In this document: positions 12,591 to 20,290 of the stretch, one piece after another
Numbering within the stretch: position 1 is the stretch's first letter
Layout: the number at the start of each line of letters is the position of its first letter
Source: Scleromatobacter sp045810285
GTDB lineage: Bacteria; Pseudomonadota; Gammaproteobacteria; Burkholderiales; Burkholderiaceae_C
Reading direction: 5' to 3'
NCBI GenBank assembly: GCA_045810285.1
Contig: JBJMWE010000354.1
Location: forward strand, 1 to 24,419
Length of the DNA stretch: 24,419 nucleotides
Position numbers and translations under genes: made by a program
Notes under the pieces: model-generated
The model's database searches: none
Told to the model about the DNA's origin: nothing
The model's input: only the letters and a program-made list of their open reading frames with translations

Positions 12591-14264
12591 TCACCAGTTC
12601 CGGAAACGGCGCGGCGGCCGGTACAGGCCGCCCGAGGCACGCACCAGGTCGCGCATCGAGCGCGCGGCCAGCAGGTTGCGCGTCGCGTCGCGCGGGTCGA
12701 TGCCGAGGTCGGCCGGGCGCCGGATGACGCCGCGCGCACGCAGCTTGTCGACCAGCGCGCGGTCGCGCGCCCGGCCCGCGGGCGTGAAGCCGGCGACGCC
12801 GCGGATCGCGTGCTCGCGCTCCTCGTCGTCGCGGCACAGCAGCAGGTTGGCGATGCCCTCCTCGGTGAGCACGTGCGTCACGTCGTCGCCGTAGATCATC
12901 ACGGGCGGCAGCGGCATGCCGGCCTGCTCGGCCAGCTTCCACGCGTCCAGCGTCTCGACGAACGCGGGCTGCATGTGCTCGCGGAAGGTCTCCACCATCT
13001 GCACGACGAGCTTCTGGCCGCGTGGCGTGCCGCGCGCGCCGGCGAGGCCGTCGCGCGCCTCGCGGCCGGCGCGCAGCCAGGCTTCGCTCGCGTGGCGGCG
13101 GCCGCGCGCGTCCGAGCCCATGTTGGGCGCGCCGCCGAAGCCGGCGATGCGGCCCAGGGTGGCGGTGGAGCTGTTGCCGGCCATGTCCATCTGCAGGGTG
13201 GAGCCGATGAACAGGTCGCACGCGTAGTGGCCCGCGGCCTGGCAGAACGCGCGGTTGCTGCGCAGGCTGCCGTCGGGGCCGGTGAAGAACACGTCGGGCC
13301 GCGCACGGACGTACTCCTCCATGCCCAGCTCGGAGCCGAACGAATGCACCGACTCGACCCAGCCGGCCTCGATCGCGGGGATCAGCGCGGGGTGCGGATT
13401 GAGCGCCCAGTGGCGGCAGATCCGGCCCTTCAACCCCAGCTGCTCGCCGTACGTGGGCAGCAGCAGCTCGATGGCCGCGGTGTCGAAGCCGATGCCGTGG
13501 TTGAGCGACTGCACGCCGTATTCCGCGTAGATGCCCTTGATGGCCATCATCGCCATCAGCACCTGGATCTCGGAGATCTGCGCCGGATCGCGCGTGAACA
13601 GCGGTTCGATGAACGCGGGCTCGGGCGACTGCACCACGAAGTCCACCCAGCCGGACGGGATGTCCACGCGCGGCAGAGTGTCGACGATCTCGTCCACCTG
13701 CGCGATGACGATGCCGCTCTTGAACGCGGTGGCCTCGACGATGACCGGCGTGTCCTCGGTGTTGGGCCCCGTGTAGAGGTTGCCGTGGCGGTCGGCCATC
13801 TGCGCCGCGACCAGCGCCACCTTGGGCGTGAGGTCGACGAAGTAGCGGCCGAACAGCTCGAGGTAGGTGTGGATCGCGCCGATCTTGATCTTGCCCTGGC
13901 CCAGCAGCTGCGCGAGACGCAGCGACTGCGGGCCCGAGAACGAGAAGTCCAGCTTGCTGGCGATGCCCGACTCGAAGATGTCCAGGTGCTCCGGCAGGGA
14001 GAGCACCGACTGCACCATGTGCAGGTCGTGCACGCGCTCGGGCGCGACGCCCGCGAGCGCGCGCGCGAGGAAGTCGGCCTGCTTCTGGTTGTCGCCCTCG
14101 AGGCAGACGCGGTCGCCCGGCTCGAGCAGCGCCTCCAGCAGCGCGACGGCCGCGCCGGCGTCGACCAGCTTGCCGCGCACGCCGGCCACCCCGCCAGCGC
14201 GCGCGAGGCGGGCCGCGCGGTCGTCGCGCTGGCGCGTCCAGGGCGATTCGGCGACCAACGTCAT
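12591..14264 (-). CDS. mdcA: Malonate decarboxylase alpha subunit (acetyl-ACP:malonate ACP transferase)
   Basis: A 557-residue CoA-transferase-like subunit that swaps the acetyl group on MdcC for malonate, releasing acetate. Family-specific stretches include CLEGDNQKQADFLARAL, ESGIASKLDFSFSGPQSLRLAQLL, QMADRHGNLYTGPNTEDTPVIVEATAFK, and GNSSTATLGRIAGFGGAPNMGSDARGRRH. Length matches the family (about 550). The ATG lies one base after the dctM stop (TGA-A-ATG), coupling transport and decarboxylation genes. It identifies the whole downstream set as malonate decarboxylase with little doubt. Confidence 0.97.
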   Translation of the reverse strand: MTLVAESPWTRQRDDRAARLARAGGVAGVRGKLVDAGAAVALLEALLEPGDRVCLEGDNQKQADFLARALAGVAPERVHDLHMVQSVLSLPEHLDIFESGIASKLDFSFSGPQSLRLAQLLGQGKIKIGAIHTYLELFGRYFVDLTPKVALVAAQMADRHGNLYTGPNTEDTPVIVEATAFKSGIVIAQVDEIVDTLPRVDIPSGWVDFVVQSPEPAFIEPLFTRDPAQISEIQVLMAMMAIKGIYAEYGVQSLNHGIGFDTAAIELLLPTYGEQLGLKGRICRHWALNPHPALIPAIEAGWVESVHSFGSELGMEEYVRARPDVFFTGPDGSLRSNRAFCQAAGHYACDLFIGSTLQMDMAGNSSTATLGRIAGFGGAPNMGSDARGRRHASEAWLRAGREARDGLAGARGTPRGQKLVVQMVETFREHMQPAFVETLDAWKLAEQAGMPLPPVMIYGDDVTHVLTEEGIANLLLCRDDEEREHAIRGVAGFTPAGRARDRALVDKLRARGVIRRPADLGIDPRDATRNLLAARSMRDLVRASGGLYRPPRRFRNW

Positions 14265-14265
14265 T

Positions 14266-15630
14266 TCAGCTGCCCGGTCGCGCGAGCGGCCCCATCACGA
14301 GGTCGGGCAGCGCGGTGGCGATGGACGGGAACGCCGAGATGATGACCACCGTCACCAGCATCAGCACGACGAACGGGATGACGCCGCGGATGATGTCTCC
14401 GAGCGCGATGTCGGGCGCGATGTTCTTGATGACGAAGATGTTCAGGCCCACCGGCGGGTGGATCAGGCCGGCCTCCATCACGATGGTCATCACGACGCCG
14501 AACCACACCAGGTCGAAGCCCGCGGCCTTGAGCGGCGGCAGGAAGATGGGCGCCGTCATCAGGATGATCGAGACGGGCGGCAGGAAGAAGCCCATCACGA
14601 TCACCATCAGCAGGATCGCGGCCAGCAGCACCCATTTCGACAGCGCGAGCCCGACGATCCACTGCGCCATCGACTGGCTGATGTGCAGGTAGCTCATGAC
14701 GTACGAGAACAGCAGCGACATGCCGATGATGAACATCAGCATCGTCGACTCCTTGAGCGTCGCCGACAGGATGGGCGCGACGTCGCGCACGCGCCAGACG
14801 CCGTAGATCGCGGCGATCAGCACCAGCGCGAGGATGCTGCCCAGGCCCGCCGTCTCGGACGGCGTGGCGTAGCCGCCGTACAGCGCCACCATCACGCCGG
14901 TCAGCAGGATCAGGAACGGCAGCACGCGCGGCAGCATGGCGAAGCGCTGGCCCATCGTGAAGTGCTCGGGCTCCAGCAGCGGCGACGCGGTGCCCTTGCT
15001 GTCGAAGGCCTGCCTGGCGGCGCGGTACTCGCGCTGGTACTGGAACGCGGCCCACAGCGCGAACAGCGCCACCAGCAGCACGCCCGGGCCGATGCCCGCG
15101 AGGAACAACCGCCCCAGCGACTGCTCCGAGGCCACGGCGTACAGGATCATCGTGACCGACGGCGGCAGCAGGATGCCCAGCGTGCCGCCCGCGGCGATGA
15201 TGCCCGCGGCGAAGCCGGGCGAGTAGCCGCGCCGGCGCATCTCCGGAATGCCCGCGCTGCCGATCGCCGAGCACGTGGCCGGGCTCGAGCCGGCCATCGC
15301 GGCGAACAGCGCGCACGCGAACACGTTGGCGATGCCCAGCCCGCCCGGGATGCGGCCCATCCAGGCGTGCATCGCCGCGTACAGGTCCTGGCCCGCGCGC
15401 GTGCGCCCGATCGCCGAGCCCTTCAGGATGAACAGCGGGATCGACAGCAGCGTGATGCTGGACATCTCCTCGTAGACGTTCTGCGTGACGGTGTCCAGCG
15501 ACGAGGCCGGCATGAACAGCGCCATGAACAGCACGCCCACCGCCCCCAGCGAGAACGAGATGGGCATGCCCGAGAACATGATCACCAGCGTGACCACCCC
15601 GAACAGCAGGCCGAGCGCGACCATCGACAT
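14266..15630 (-). CDS. dctM: TRAP transporter large permease subunit
   Basis: A 454-residue polytopic membrane protein (about 12 segments) forming the ion-coupled channel of a TRAP transporter. Typical DctM motifs are visible: SGMPISFSLGAVGVLF near the start, SIPLFILKGSAIGR, AGSSPATCSAIGSAGIPEMRRRGYSPGFAAGIIAAGGTLGILLPPS, and the C-terminal PPVSIILMTAPIFLPPLKAAGFD and HPPVGLNIFVIKNIAPD. The ATG (15628-15630) overlaps the dctQ stop as TGATG. The symbol names the family. The operon context suggests malonate, as in the MatPQM-type systems of rhizobia. Confidence 0.94.
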   Translation of the reverse strand: MSMVALGLLFGVVTLVIMFSGMPISFSLGAVGVLFMALFMPASSLDTVTQNVYEEMSSITLLSIPLFILKGSAIGRTRAGQDLYAAMHAWMGRIPGGLGIANVFACALFAAMAGSSPATCSAIGSAGIPEMRRRGYSPGFAAGIIAAGGTLGILLPPSVTMILYAVASEQSLGRLFLAGIGPGVLLVALFALWAAFQYQREYRAARQAFDSKGTASPLLEPEHFTMGQRFAMLPRVLPFLILLTGVMVALYGGYATPSETAGLGSILALVLIAAIYGVWRVRDVAPILSATLKESTMLMFIIGMSLLFSYVMSYLHISQSMAQWIVGLALSKWVLLAAILLMVIVMGFFLPPVSIILMTAPIFLPPLKAAGFDLVWFGVVMTIVMEAGLIHPPVGLNIFVIKNIAPDIALGDIIRGVIPFVVLMLVTVVIISAFPSIATALPDLVMGPLARPGS

Positions 15631-16232
15631 CACGCGCCCTCCCGCACCGAGGGCCGCAGCTTGTTGACGCTGACGACGCACTGCACCGCCAGCTGCACGC
15701 TCAGCAGGATCATGCCGAGCGACATGAGCAGGTACGGGATCCACAGCGGCGGCGCCCACGACGACGACGTCGTCTGGCCTTCCGTCCACGCCTCGTGCAG
15801 CAGCGTGCACGACTTCCACGCGAAGAACGCGCAGAACGCGAGGCAGGCGATGTCGACCATCGCGATGCGCACGCGGTTGGCCGCCTCCGGCAGGATGGCC
15901 GACACCGCCTCGATGCCGATGTGGCCGCGGATCGCCTGCACGAACGCGCTGCACAGGAAGGTGGCGCCGACCAGGCAGAACACCGAGGCCTCGTCCTGCC
16001 AGTCGGTGGACGCGTGCAGGAAGTAGCGCGTGACGACGCTGGAGGTGAGGATCACCGCCGACGCCAGCAGCGCCAGCATGCCCAGCATCATCACGCCGCG
16101 GTTGACGACGATCAGCGCGCGCGCCAGGGGCCGCAGCCAGCGCGGCGTGGCCGCATCGACATGCTGGTGCAACCCGGCGCCGGCCGGCGCGGCGGCCAGC
16201 CCGACGGGCGCGTGGGGCAGGTCGGCGTTCAC
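15630..16232 (-). CDS. dctQ: TRAP transporter small permease subunit
   Basis: A 200-residue four-helix membrane protein that partners DctM. After about 45 cytoplasmic residues, hydrophobic segments begin at VMMLGMLALLASAVILTSSV; then come RYFLHASTDWQDEASVFCLVGATFLCSAFVQAIRGHIGIEAV (a classic DctQ block), DIACLAFCAFFAWKSCTLL, and WIPYLLMSLGMILLSVQLAVQCV. The start is taken as the GTG at 16230-16232, which overlaps the dctP stop as GTGA. Later ATGs (LGMLALL) would remove part of the first helix. Fits tight operon packing. Confidence 0.9.
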   Translation of the reverse strand: MNADLPHAPVGLAAAPAGAGLHQHVDAATPRWLRPLARALIVVNRGVMMLGMLALLASAVILTSSVVTRYFLHASTDWQDEASVFCLVGATFLCSAFVQAIRGHIGIEAVSAILPEAANRVRIAMVDIACLAFCAFFAWKSCTLLHEAWTEGQTTSSSWAPPLWIPYLLMSLGMILLSVQLAVQCVVSVNKLRPSVREGA

Positions 16233-17248
16233 AACAGCTTCTGCGCGGCGCCGATCAGCGCCTTGGTGGTCTCGTTTCTCTCGGCGTAGTCCTTCCACGC
16301 CGTGGCCTTGGCGATGGCCTGCCACTTGGACAGCGTGGGCCCGTCGATGTCGTAGATCTTCGCGCCGGCCTTGGCATAGACCTCCGCGACGAGCTTGTCG
16401 TCGTTGCGCGCGGCGTCCTGCGCGAACTTCTCCTGCTCCGCGCCGACGGCCATGATGATGTCCTGGTGCGCCTTGGGCAGCCGGTTGAAGACCTCCTTGG
16501 AGATCATCAGCGGCTCCAGCATGAACCAGTACGACCACTTGCGCGCCGTGGTCAGGTGCTTGGCGATCTCCTCGAGCTTGAACGAGATGAAGCTGGTCGA
16601 CGACGTCATCGCCGCTTCCATCGCGCCCGTCTGCATCGCGGCGTAGATCTCGTTGGACGGCAGCGAGATGACGGAGGCGCCGGCCTCCTTGAGCATCATG
16701 TCCATCTCGCGGCTGCCGCCGCGCACCTTCATGCCCTTGGCGTCCGCGGGCGCCACGAGCGGCGCGTTCTTGCTGGCCACGCCGCCGCCCTGCCAGATCC
16801 AGCTGACGATGATCACGCCCTTGTCGTCCAGGACCTTGGTCAGCAGCTTGCCGACCTCGGCCGTCTTCCAGGCGGCGCCGACCTCGTAGTTGGGCACCAG
16901 CGCGGGCATCAGGCCGATGTTGGTCTCGGGCACTTCGCCGCCGGCGTACGACAGCGGCACCAGGCTGAGGTCGAGCGCGCCCTTGCGCATCGCCGAGAAC
17001 TGCGCGTTGGTCTTCATCAGCGACGAGCCGGGATACACCGCGGCCTTCAATGCGCCGTTGCTGCGCTTCTCGATCTCGGCCGCGAAGCGCCGGCACAGGC
17101 GGTCGCGGAAATCTCCTTCGGCGAGGCTGCCGCCGGGGAACTGGTGCGAGACCTTGAGCGTGCCTTCCTGGGCCAGCGCCCTGCCCGCCAACGGAGCGGC
17201 GATCGCGCCGCCAATTGCCTGCACCACCGTGCGTCGAGTGATCGCCAT
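16229..17248 (-). CDS. dctP: TRAP transporter periplasmic substrate-binding protein
   Basis: A 339-residue DctP-family extracytoplasmic receptor. The N-terminus ITRRTVVQAIGGAIAAPLAGRALA is a twin-arginine-like signal (RRTVV) with a likely cut near residue 26. The mature part has VSHQFPGGSLAEGDFRDRLCRRFAAEIEKRSNGALKAAVYPGSSL and the conserved region KGMKVRGGSREMDMMLKEAGASVISLPSNEIYAAMQTGAMEAAM, including the arginine that binds the substrate carboxylate in this family. The ATG has AGGAGG at 17253-17258. First gene of the operon. The ligand is inferred to be malonate from the downstream mdc genes. Confidence 0.95.
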   Translation of the reverse strand: MAITRRTVVQAIGGAIAAPLAGRALAQEGTLKVSHQFPGGSLAEGDFRDRLCRRFAAEIEKRSNGALKAAVYPGSSLMKTNAQFSAMRKGALDLSLVPLSYAGGEVPETNIGLMPALVPNYEVGAAWKTAEVGKLLTKVLDDKGVIIVSWIWQGGGVASKNAPLVAPADAKGMKVRGGSREMDMMLKEAGASVISLPSNEIYAAMQTGAMEAAMTSSTSFISFKLEEIAKHLTTARKWSYWFMLEPLMISKEVFNRLPKAHQDIIMAVGAEQEKFAQDAARNDDKLVAEVYAKAGAKIYDIDGPTLSKWQAIAKATAWKDYAERNETTKALIGAAQKLL

Positions 17249-17304
17249 GCTGCCTCCTGTGGATGCGCTGCGCAGGACCCGCCCGCAGCAGCGTCGTCAA
17301 CCGT

Positions 17305-17316
17305 GATGAATACAAC
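17305..17316. promoter_or_regulatory. Candidate GntR operator upstream of dctP
   Basis: On the minus strand GTTGTATTCATC matches 8 of 12 positions of ATTGTATACAAT, the site I recall being reported for the GntR-type repressor MdcY of Acinetobacter. A second palindrome, TGCATGCA, lies at 17328-17335. Both are in the 218-bp gap shared by the operon and gntR, where a repressor of both would bind. Confidence 0.3.
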
Positions 17317-17453
17317 GAAGCGAAGTTTGCATGCAGAACAGCGGCGATTGATTAGGGAGAACCCGCGGGTCTTTGGATGCATGTGCGGCCAGGGGTTATC
17401 CCGGCGGCGCCTGTCTCGCACACAAATAGGCGGGAATCCTGCGGACCTGCGCC

Positions 17454-17459
17454 TAGAAT
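17454..17459 (+). promoter_or_regulatory. -10 element of gntR, possible leaderless mRNA
   Basis: TAGAAT ends 7 bases before the gntR ATG at 17467, so transcription would begin at or next to the start codon. No Shine-Dalgarno is present upstream of that ATG, which agrees with a leaderless message. No good -35 is seen at the expected spacing. Confidence 0.5.
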
Positions 17460-17466
17460 CGTGCGC

Positions 17467-18168
17467 ATGACCGGTCTTCGGCTTTCCGAGCGCCTGCGTG
17501 AGTCCATCGAGGAGGAGATCGCCACCGGCAAGCTCCTGCCAGGCTCGCGGCTGGACGAGGTCGAGCTGGCCAAGCGCTTCGGCGTGTCGCGCACCCCGAT
17601 CCGCGAGGCCCTGCGCCTGCTGCTGGGCGAGGGCCTGGTCGAGACGCGGCCGCAGCGCGGCGCGGTGGTGGCGCAGGTCACGCCGCAGCGGCTGATCGAG
17701 ATGTTCGAGGTCATGGCCGAGCTGGAGGCGATGTGCGCCCGGCTGGCGGCGCGCCGCATGTCCGACGCCGAGCTGGCCGAGGTCGAGGCCGCGCACGAGG
17801 CCTGCCGCGGCTCGGCCGCCGCGCGCGACGCGGATGCGTACTTCTATGCCAACGAGCGCTTCCACTACGCCATCTACGCGGCCTCGCACAACACCTTCCT
17901 GTTCGAGCAGGCCGCCTCGCTGCAGCGCAAGCTCCGGCCCTACCGCCGGCTGCAATTGCGCGTGCGCAACCGCCCGCAGCGCTCGTTCGAGGAACACCAG
18001 GCCATCCTCGACGCGCTGCGCGAGGGCGACGCCGACAAGGCGCAGCTGAGCATCCGCGCCCACGTGGTCGTGCAGGGCGAACGCTTCGCCGACCTGGTGT
18101 CCAGCCTCAGCCAGATGACCGGCCCCCCAGGCCCCGAGACCGCCGCCGAGCCCGCGCGCAGCGCCTGA
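17467..18168 (+). CDS. GntR-family (FadR/VanR-type) regulator of the mdc operon
   Basis: A 233-residue FCD-type GntR regulator. The N-terminal winged helix (about 1-75) contains LRESIEEEIATGKLLPGSRLDEVELAKRFGVSRTPIREALRLLLGEGLVETRPQRGAVVA, the standard GntR signature. The all-helical FCD domain (about 85-215) has the metal/ligand residues in FHYAIYAASHN and FEEHQAILDALREGD. Divergent from dctP, it is inferred to repress the malonate operon with malonate or malonyl-CoA as effector, as MdcY does in Acinetobacter. Start chosen at MTGLRLSERLRE; the upstream extension is non-coding in character. Not a LysR MdcR. Confidence 0.93.
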   Translation: MTGLRLSERLRESIEEEIATGKLLPGSRLDEVELAKRFGVSRTPIREALRLLLGEGLVETRPQRGAVVAQVTPQRLIEMFEVMAELEAMCARLAARRMSDAELAEVEAAHEACRGSAAARDADAYFYANERFHYAIYAASHNTFLFEQAASLQRKLRPYRRLQLRVRNRPQRSFEEHQAILDALREGDADKAQLSIRAHVVVQGERFADLVSSLSQMTGPPGPETAAEPARSA

Positions 18169-18252
18169 TCCGCGCTGCCGCGCCCCCGGATGTCGATTCC
18201 GTACGCCGCGATTCGTCGTACGCTTGCCGGTGTGCTGTCCAAGGAGATCCGC

Positions 18253-18615
18253 ATGAACTACGTCGATGGATTCGTGGTGGCCGTACCCACCGCCGACAAG
18301 GAGACCTACCGCGCGTACTGCCAGCGCATGGCCGCGGTCTTCCGCGAGCACGGCGCGCTGAGCGTGGTCGACACCTGGGGCGACGACGTGCCGCAAGGCC
18401 AGCTCACGTCGTTTCCGCTCGCCGTGAAGTGCGCGGCCGACGAGACGGTGGCATTCGGCTGGACGACCTGGCCCTCGCGCGCCGCGCGTGATGAAGCCTG
18501 GCAGAAGGTCATGGCCGACCCGCGCATGAAGACGGAGACCAACCCGATGCCGTTCGACGGCAAGCGGATGATCTACGGCGGCTTCGAGGTGATCTCGAAC
18601 GCCTACGGCGCGTAA
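18253..18615 (+). CDS. DUF1428 family protein
   Basis: A 120-residue protein of the DUF1428 (YbaA-like) family, a small alpha/beta ferredoxin-like fold of unknown function. It starts MNYVDGFVVAVPTADKETYR, contains VVDTWGDDVPQGQLTSFPLAVK, and ends with the family-typical NPMPFDGKRMIYGGFEVI. The ATG has an ideal AAGGAG at 18241-18246. It is separated from gntR by 84 bp and has no evident link to malonate use. Confidence 0.93.
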   Translation: MNYVDGFVVAVPTADKETYRAYCQRMAAVFREHGALSVVDTWGDDVPQGQLTSFPLAVKCAADETVAFGWTTWPSRAARDEAWQKVMADPRMKTETNPMPFDGKRMIYGGFEVISNAYGA

Positions 18616-18624
18616 GGCGGGTAG

Positions 18625-18652
18625 GGCGGGTTAGCCGCAGGCGTAACCCGCC
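18625..18652. repeat. GGCGGGTTA...TAACCCGCC hairpin element
   Basis: A perfect 9-bp inverted repeat with a 10-base spacer, GCCGCAGGCG, follows the DUF1428 stop by 9 bases. Elements of this form (GGCGGGTTA with TAACCCGCC) are common REP-like repeats in proteobacterial genomes. It lies between convergent genes and could act as a bidirectional terminator, although there is no T tract. The remaining bases to 18758 are C-rich and hold no gene. Confidence 0.75.
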
Positions 18653-18758
18653 GTTCGCATCCCCGCTCGCCCCTCCGCGCGACGCCCGGTCCCGTTGCGC
18701 CACCCGCCCCCTGCCCCGCACACGCACCGCGCCACCGCCGCGCGACCTCGCACCGCCG

Positions 18759-19679
18759 CTACGCCCCACCCCCCGGCGCCTCGACGGGAATCTCGCCCAG
18801 CACCGCACGCCGCAGCAGCGGCCACACGGACTGGTGGGACTGGCGGAACCAGTCCAGGTGGCCGATCGCGCGCAGGCCGTGGTCGCGCGGGCGCACCTGC
18901 AGCGCGGCGCGCGGCGAGCCCGGCAGCGTGCGCAACAGGTCGGCGACGGTCACCGGGTTGGCGATGTCGTCGTCCTCCGCGTGCAGCACCACGATGGGCG
19001 TGCGCACCTGCGCGTGGAAATCGTCGGCCAGGCCGGCGCGCACGGCATTGGTGGCGTAGCCGCCCGCCGCGCACCATTGGCCCCATTGGCGCGCGACCTG
19101 GGCCGGCAGGTTCTCGCCCAGGCCCAGCCACGACGTCGGCGCGTAGCCCCTGAACAGCGTGCCGAGCGGCACCAGCAGCCGCAGGCCCAGCCGCGCCCGG
19201 AGCGCGAACGCGAGCCGCATGCCGCCGAACCAGCCGGTGGACGCGGCGACCCCGACCATGCGCTCGATGCGATCGTGGATGGGCAGCAGCCCGATCATCT
19301 GGCCGCCGGCGCTGTGGCCCACGAGCACGACGCGCTGCGCGCCGCTGCGTGCGAGCAGCCACTGCAGCGCGGCGACCTGGTCCTGCAGCCCCCAGTCGAC
19401 CAGCCGCGCGCGGCTGTCCGCCAGGCGGCCGTCCAGCGACAGGCCGATGCCGCGGTAGTCGAACACCAGCGTGGCGTGGCCCTGCGACGCCAACCAGTCG
19501 GCGAAGCGCCAGTAGAACTGCTGGCGCACGCCGGTGGCGGGCGAGATCAGCACCGGCGCGGCGGCCGCGTCGCCGCGCGCGGCAAAGAAGTGGCCCTGCA
19601 GGCGCTGGCCGTCGGCGCAGGTGAGCGCCACGGGCTCGGGTCGCAGCGTGGCGGCATCGGTGGATCGGGGTTTGCTCAT
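18759..19679 (-). CDS. Alpha/beta hydrolase (COG4757-like)
   Basis: A 306-residue alpha/beta-hydrolase. The nucleophile elbow is GHSAGG with S123; the acid is probably in HAEDDDIANP (D236-D238), and the histidine is H274 in IGHLDWF. VFDYRGIGLSL (about 72-82) is the family's typical strand and oxyanion region. There is no signal peptide. Substrate unknown: probably an ester or lipid-like compound. Its ATG overlaps the marR stop by four bases (ATGA), so it is cotranscribed with and translationally coupled to the regulator, which suggests a role in detoxifying or using the compound MarR senses. Confidence 0.9.
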   Translation of the reverse strand: MSKPRSTDAATLRPEPVALTCADGQRLQGHFFAARGDAAAAPVLISPATGVRQQFYWRFADWLASQGHATLVFDYRGIGLSLDGRLADSRARLVDWGLQDQVAALQWLLARSGAQRVVLVGHSAGGQMIGLLPIHDRIERMVGVAASTGWFGGMRLAFALRARLGLRLLVPLGTLFRGYAPTSWLGLGENLPAQVARQWGQWCAAGGYATNAVRAGLADDFHAQVRTPIVVLHAEDDDIANPVTVADLLRTLPGSPRAALQVRPRDHGLRAIGHLDWFRQSHQSVWPLLRRAVLGEIPVEAPGGGA

Positions 19680-20119
19680 TCAGGTTCTCCCAGGGCCTGC
19701 ACGTGCTCGAGCCAGCGCCCCACGGTCTGCAATTCGGCCGGCGTGAAGCCGCCGGCCAGTCGTTCGTTGATGCGCGCCAGCGCCTTCTGCAGCGCCGGCA
19801 GCTGCGCGGGGCCGGCCGGCTGCAGCCAGACCTGCTGCGTGCGCGCGTCGACCTCGCTGGCGCGCCGCAGCACCCAGCCGAGCGCCTCCATGCGCTGCAC
19901 GAGGCCGGAGACCGCCGACGGCGCGAGGTCCAGCGCCTGGGCCAGCGTTCCCATCGTCGCGCCATCCGTCTTCGCCAGCACGAACAGCACGCCGCTCTGC
20001 GCGGGCGACGGGGGCGTGAGGCCCTCGCGCGCGACGCGCTCCTGCTCCGCAGCCACGAACTGCTGCAGGCGGCGCTGCGCGCTGTTGAGGAGATAGATGA
20101 GGCGAGGCGGCTTGGTCAT
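19676..20119 (-). CDS. MarR-family transcriptional regulator
   Basis: A 147-residue dimeric winged-helix regulator. The winged helix spans about 38-105: LTPPSPAQSGVLFVLAKTDGATMGTLAQALDLAPSAVSGLVQRMEALGWVLRRASEVDARTQQVWL, with DAR in the wing as in MarR. The ends form the dimer helices. It is first in a two-gene operon with the hydrolase, and a perfect palindrome lies 11 bp upstream of its ATG, so autorepression is likely. It is also divergent from the MFS exporter, which it may control. Confidence 0.92.
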   Translation of the reverse strand: MTKPPRLIYLLNSAQRRLQQFVAAEQERVAREGLTPPSPAQSGVLFVLAKTDGATMGTLAQALDLAPSAVSGLVQRMEALGWVLRRASEVDARTQQVWLQPAGPAQLPALQKALARINERLAGGFTPAELQTVGRWLEHVQALGEPE

Positions 20120-20129
20120 GGCGTCGATT

Positions 20130-20147
20130 TATTTCGCATGCGAAATA
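20130..20147. promoter_or_regulatory. 18-bp palindromic MarR operator
   Basis: TATTTCGCATGCGAAATA is a perfect palindrome in an AT-rich island (continuing ATATAC) between marR and the MFS gene. MarR dimers bind palindromes of this size, often over their own promoter. On the minus strand a TATATT -10-like sequence overlaps it, so binding would block marR-hydrolase transcription. Confidence 0.8.
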
Positions 20148-20290
20148 TATACGCGATGGCGTGGCCATGGCAAGCAGCAGGAACAGGGGCGCCACTCGAC
20201 GCCCCGGATCGGTCGTCCGTCGGTCGGTAAGTCCGCAGCAAGACGAAGTCGGCGACGATGGCGGGTTAGAACACCAAGAAACCGCGCCCC

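Noticed and set aside
11580..14342. A 920-codon plus-strand frame over the mdc genes
   Set aside because: It is antisense to mdcD, mdcC and mdcA, which are firmly identified; the translation is His/Arg/Ala-rich shadow sequence.
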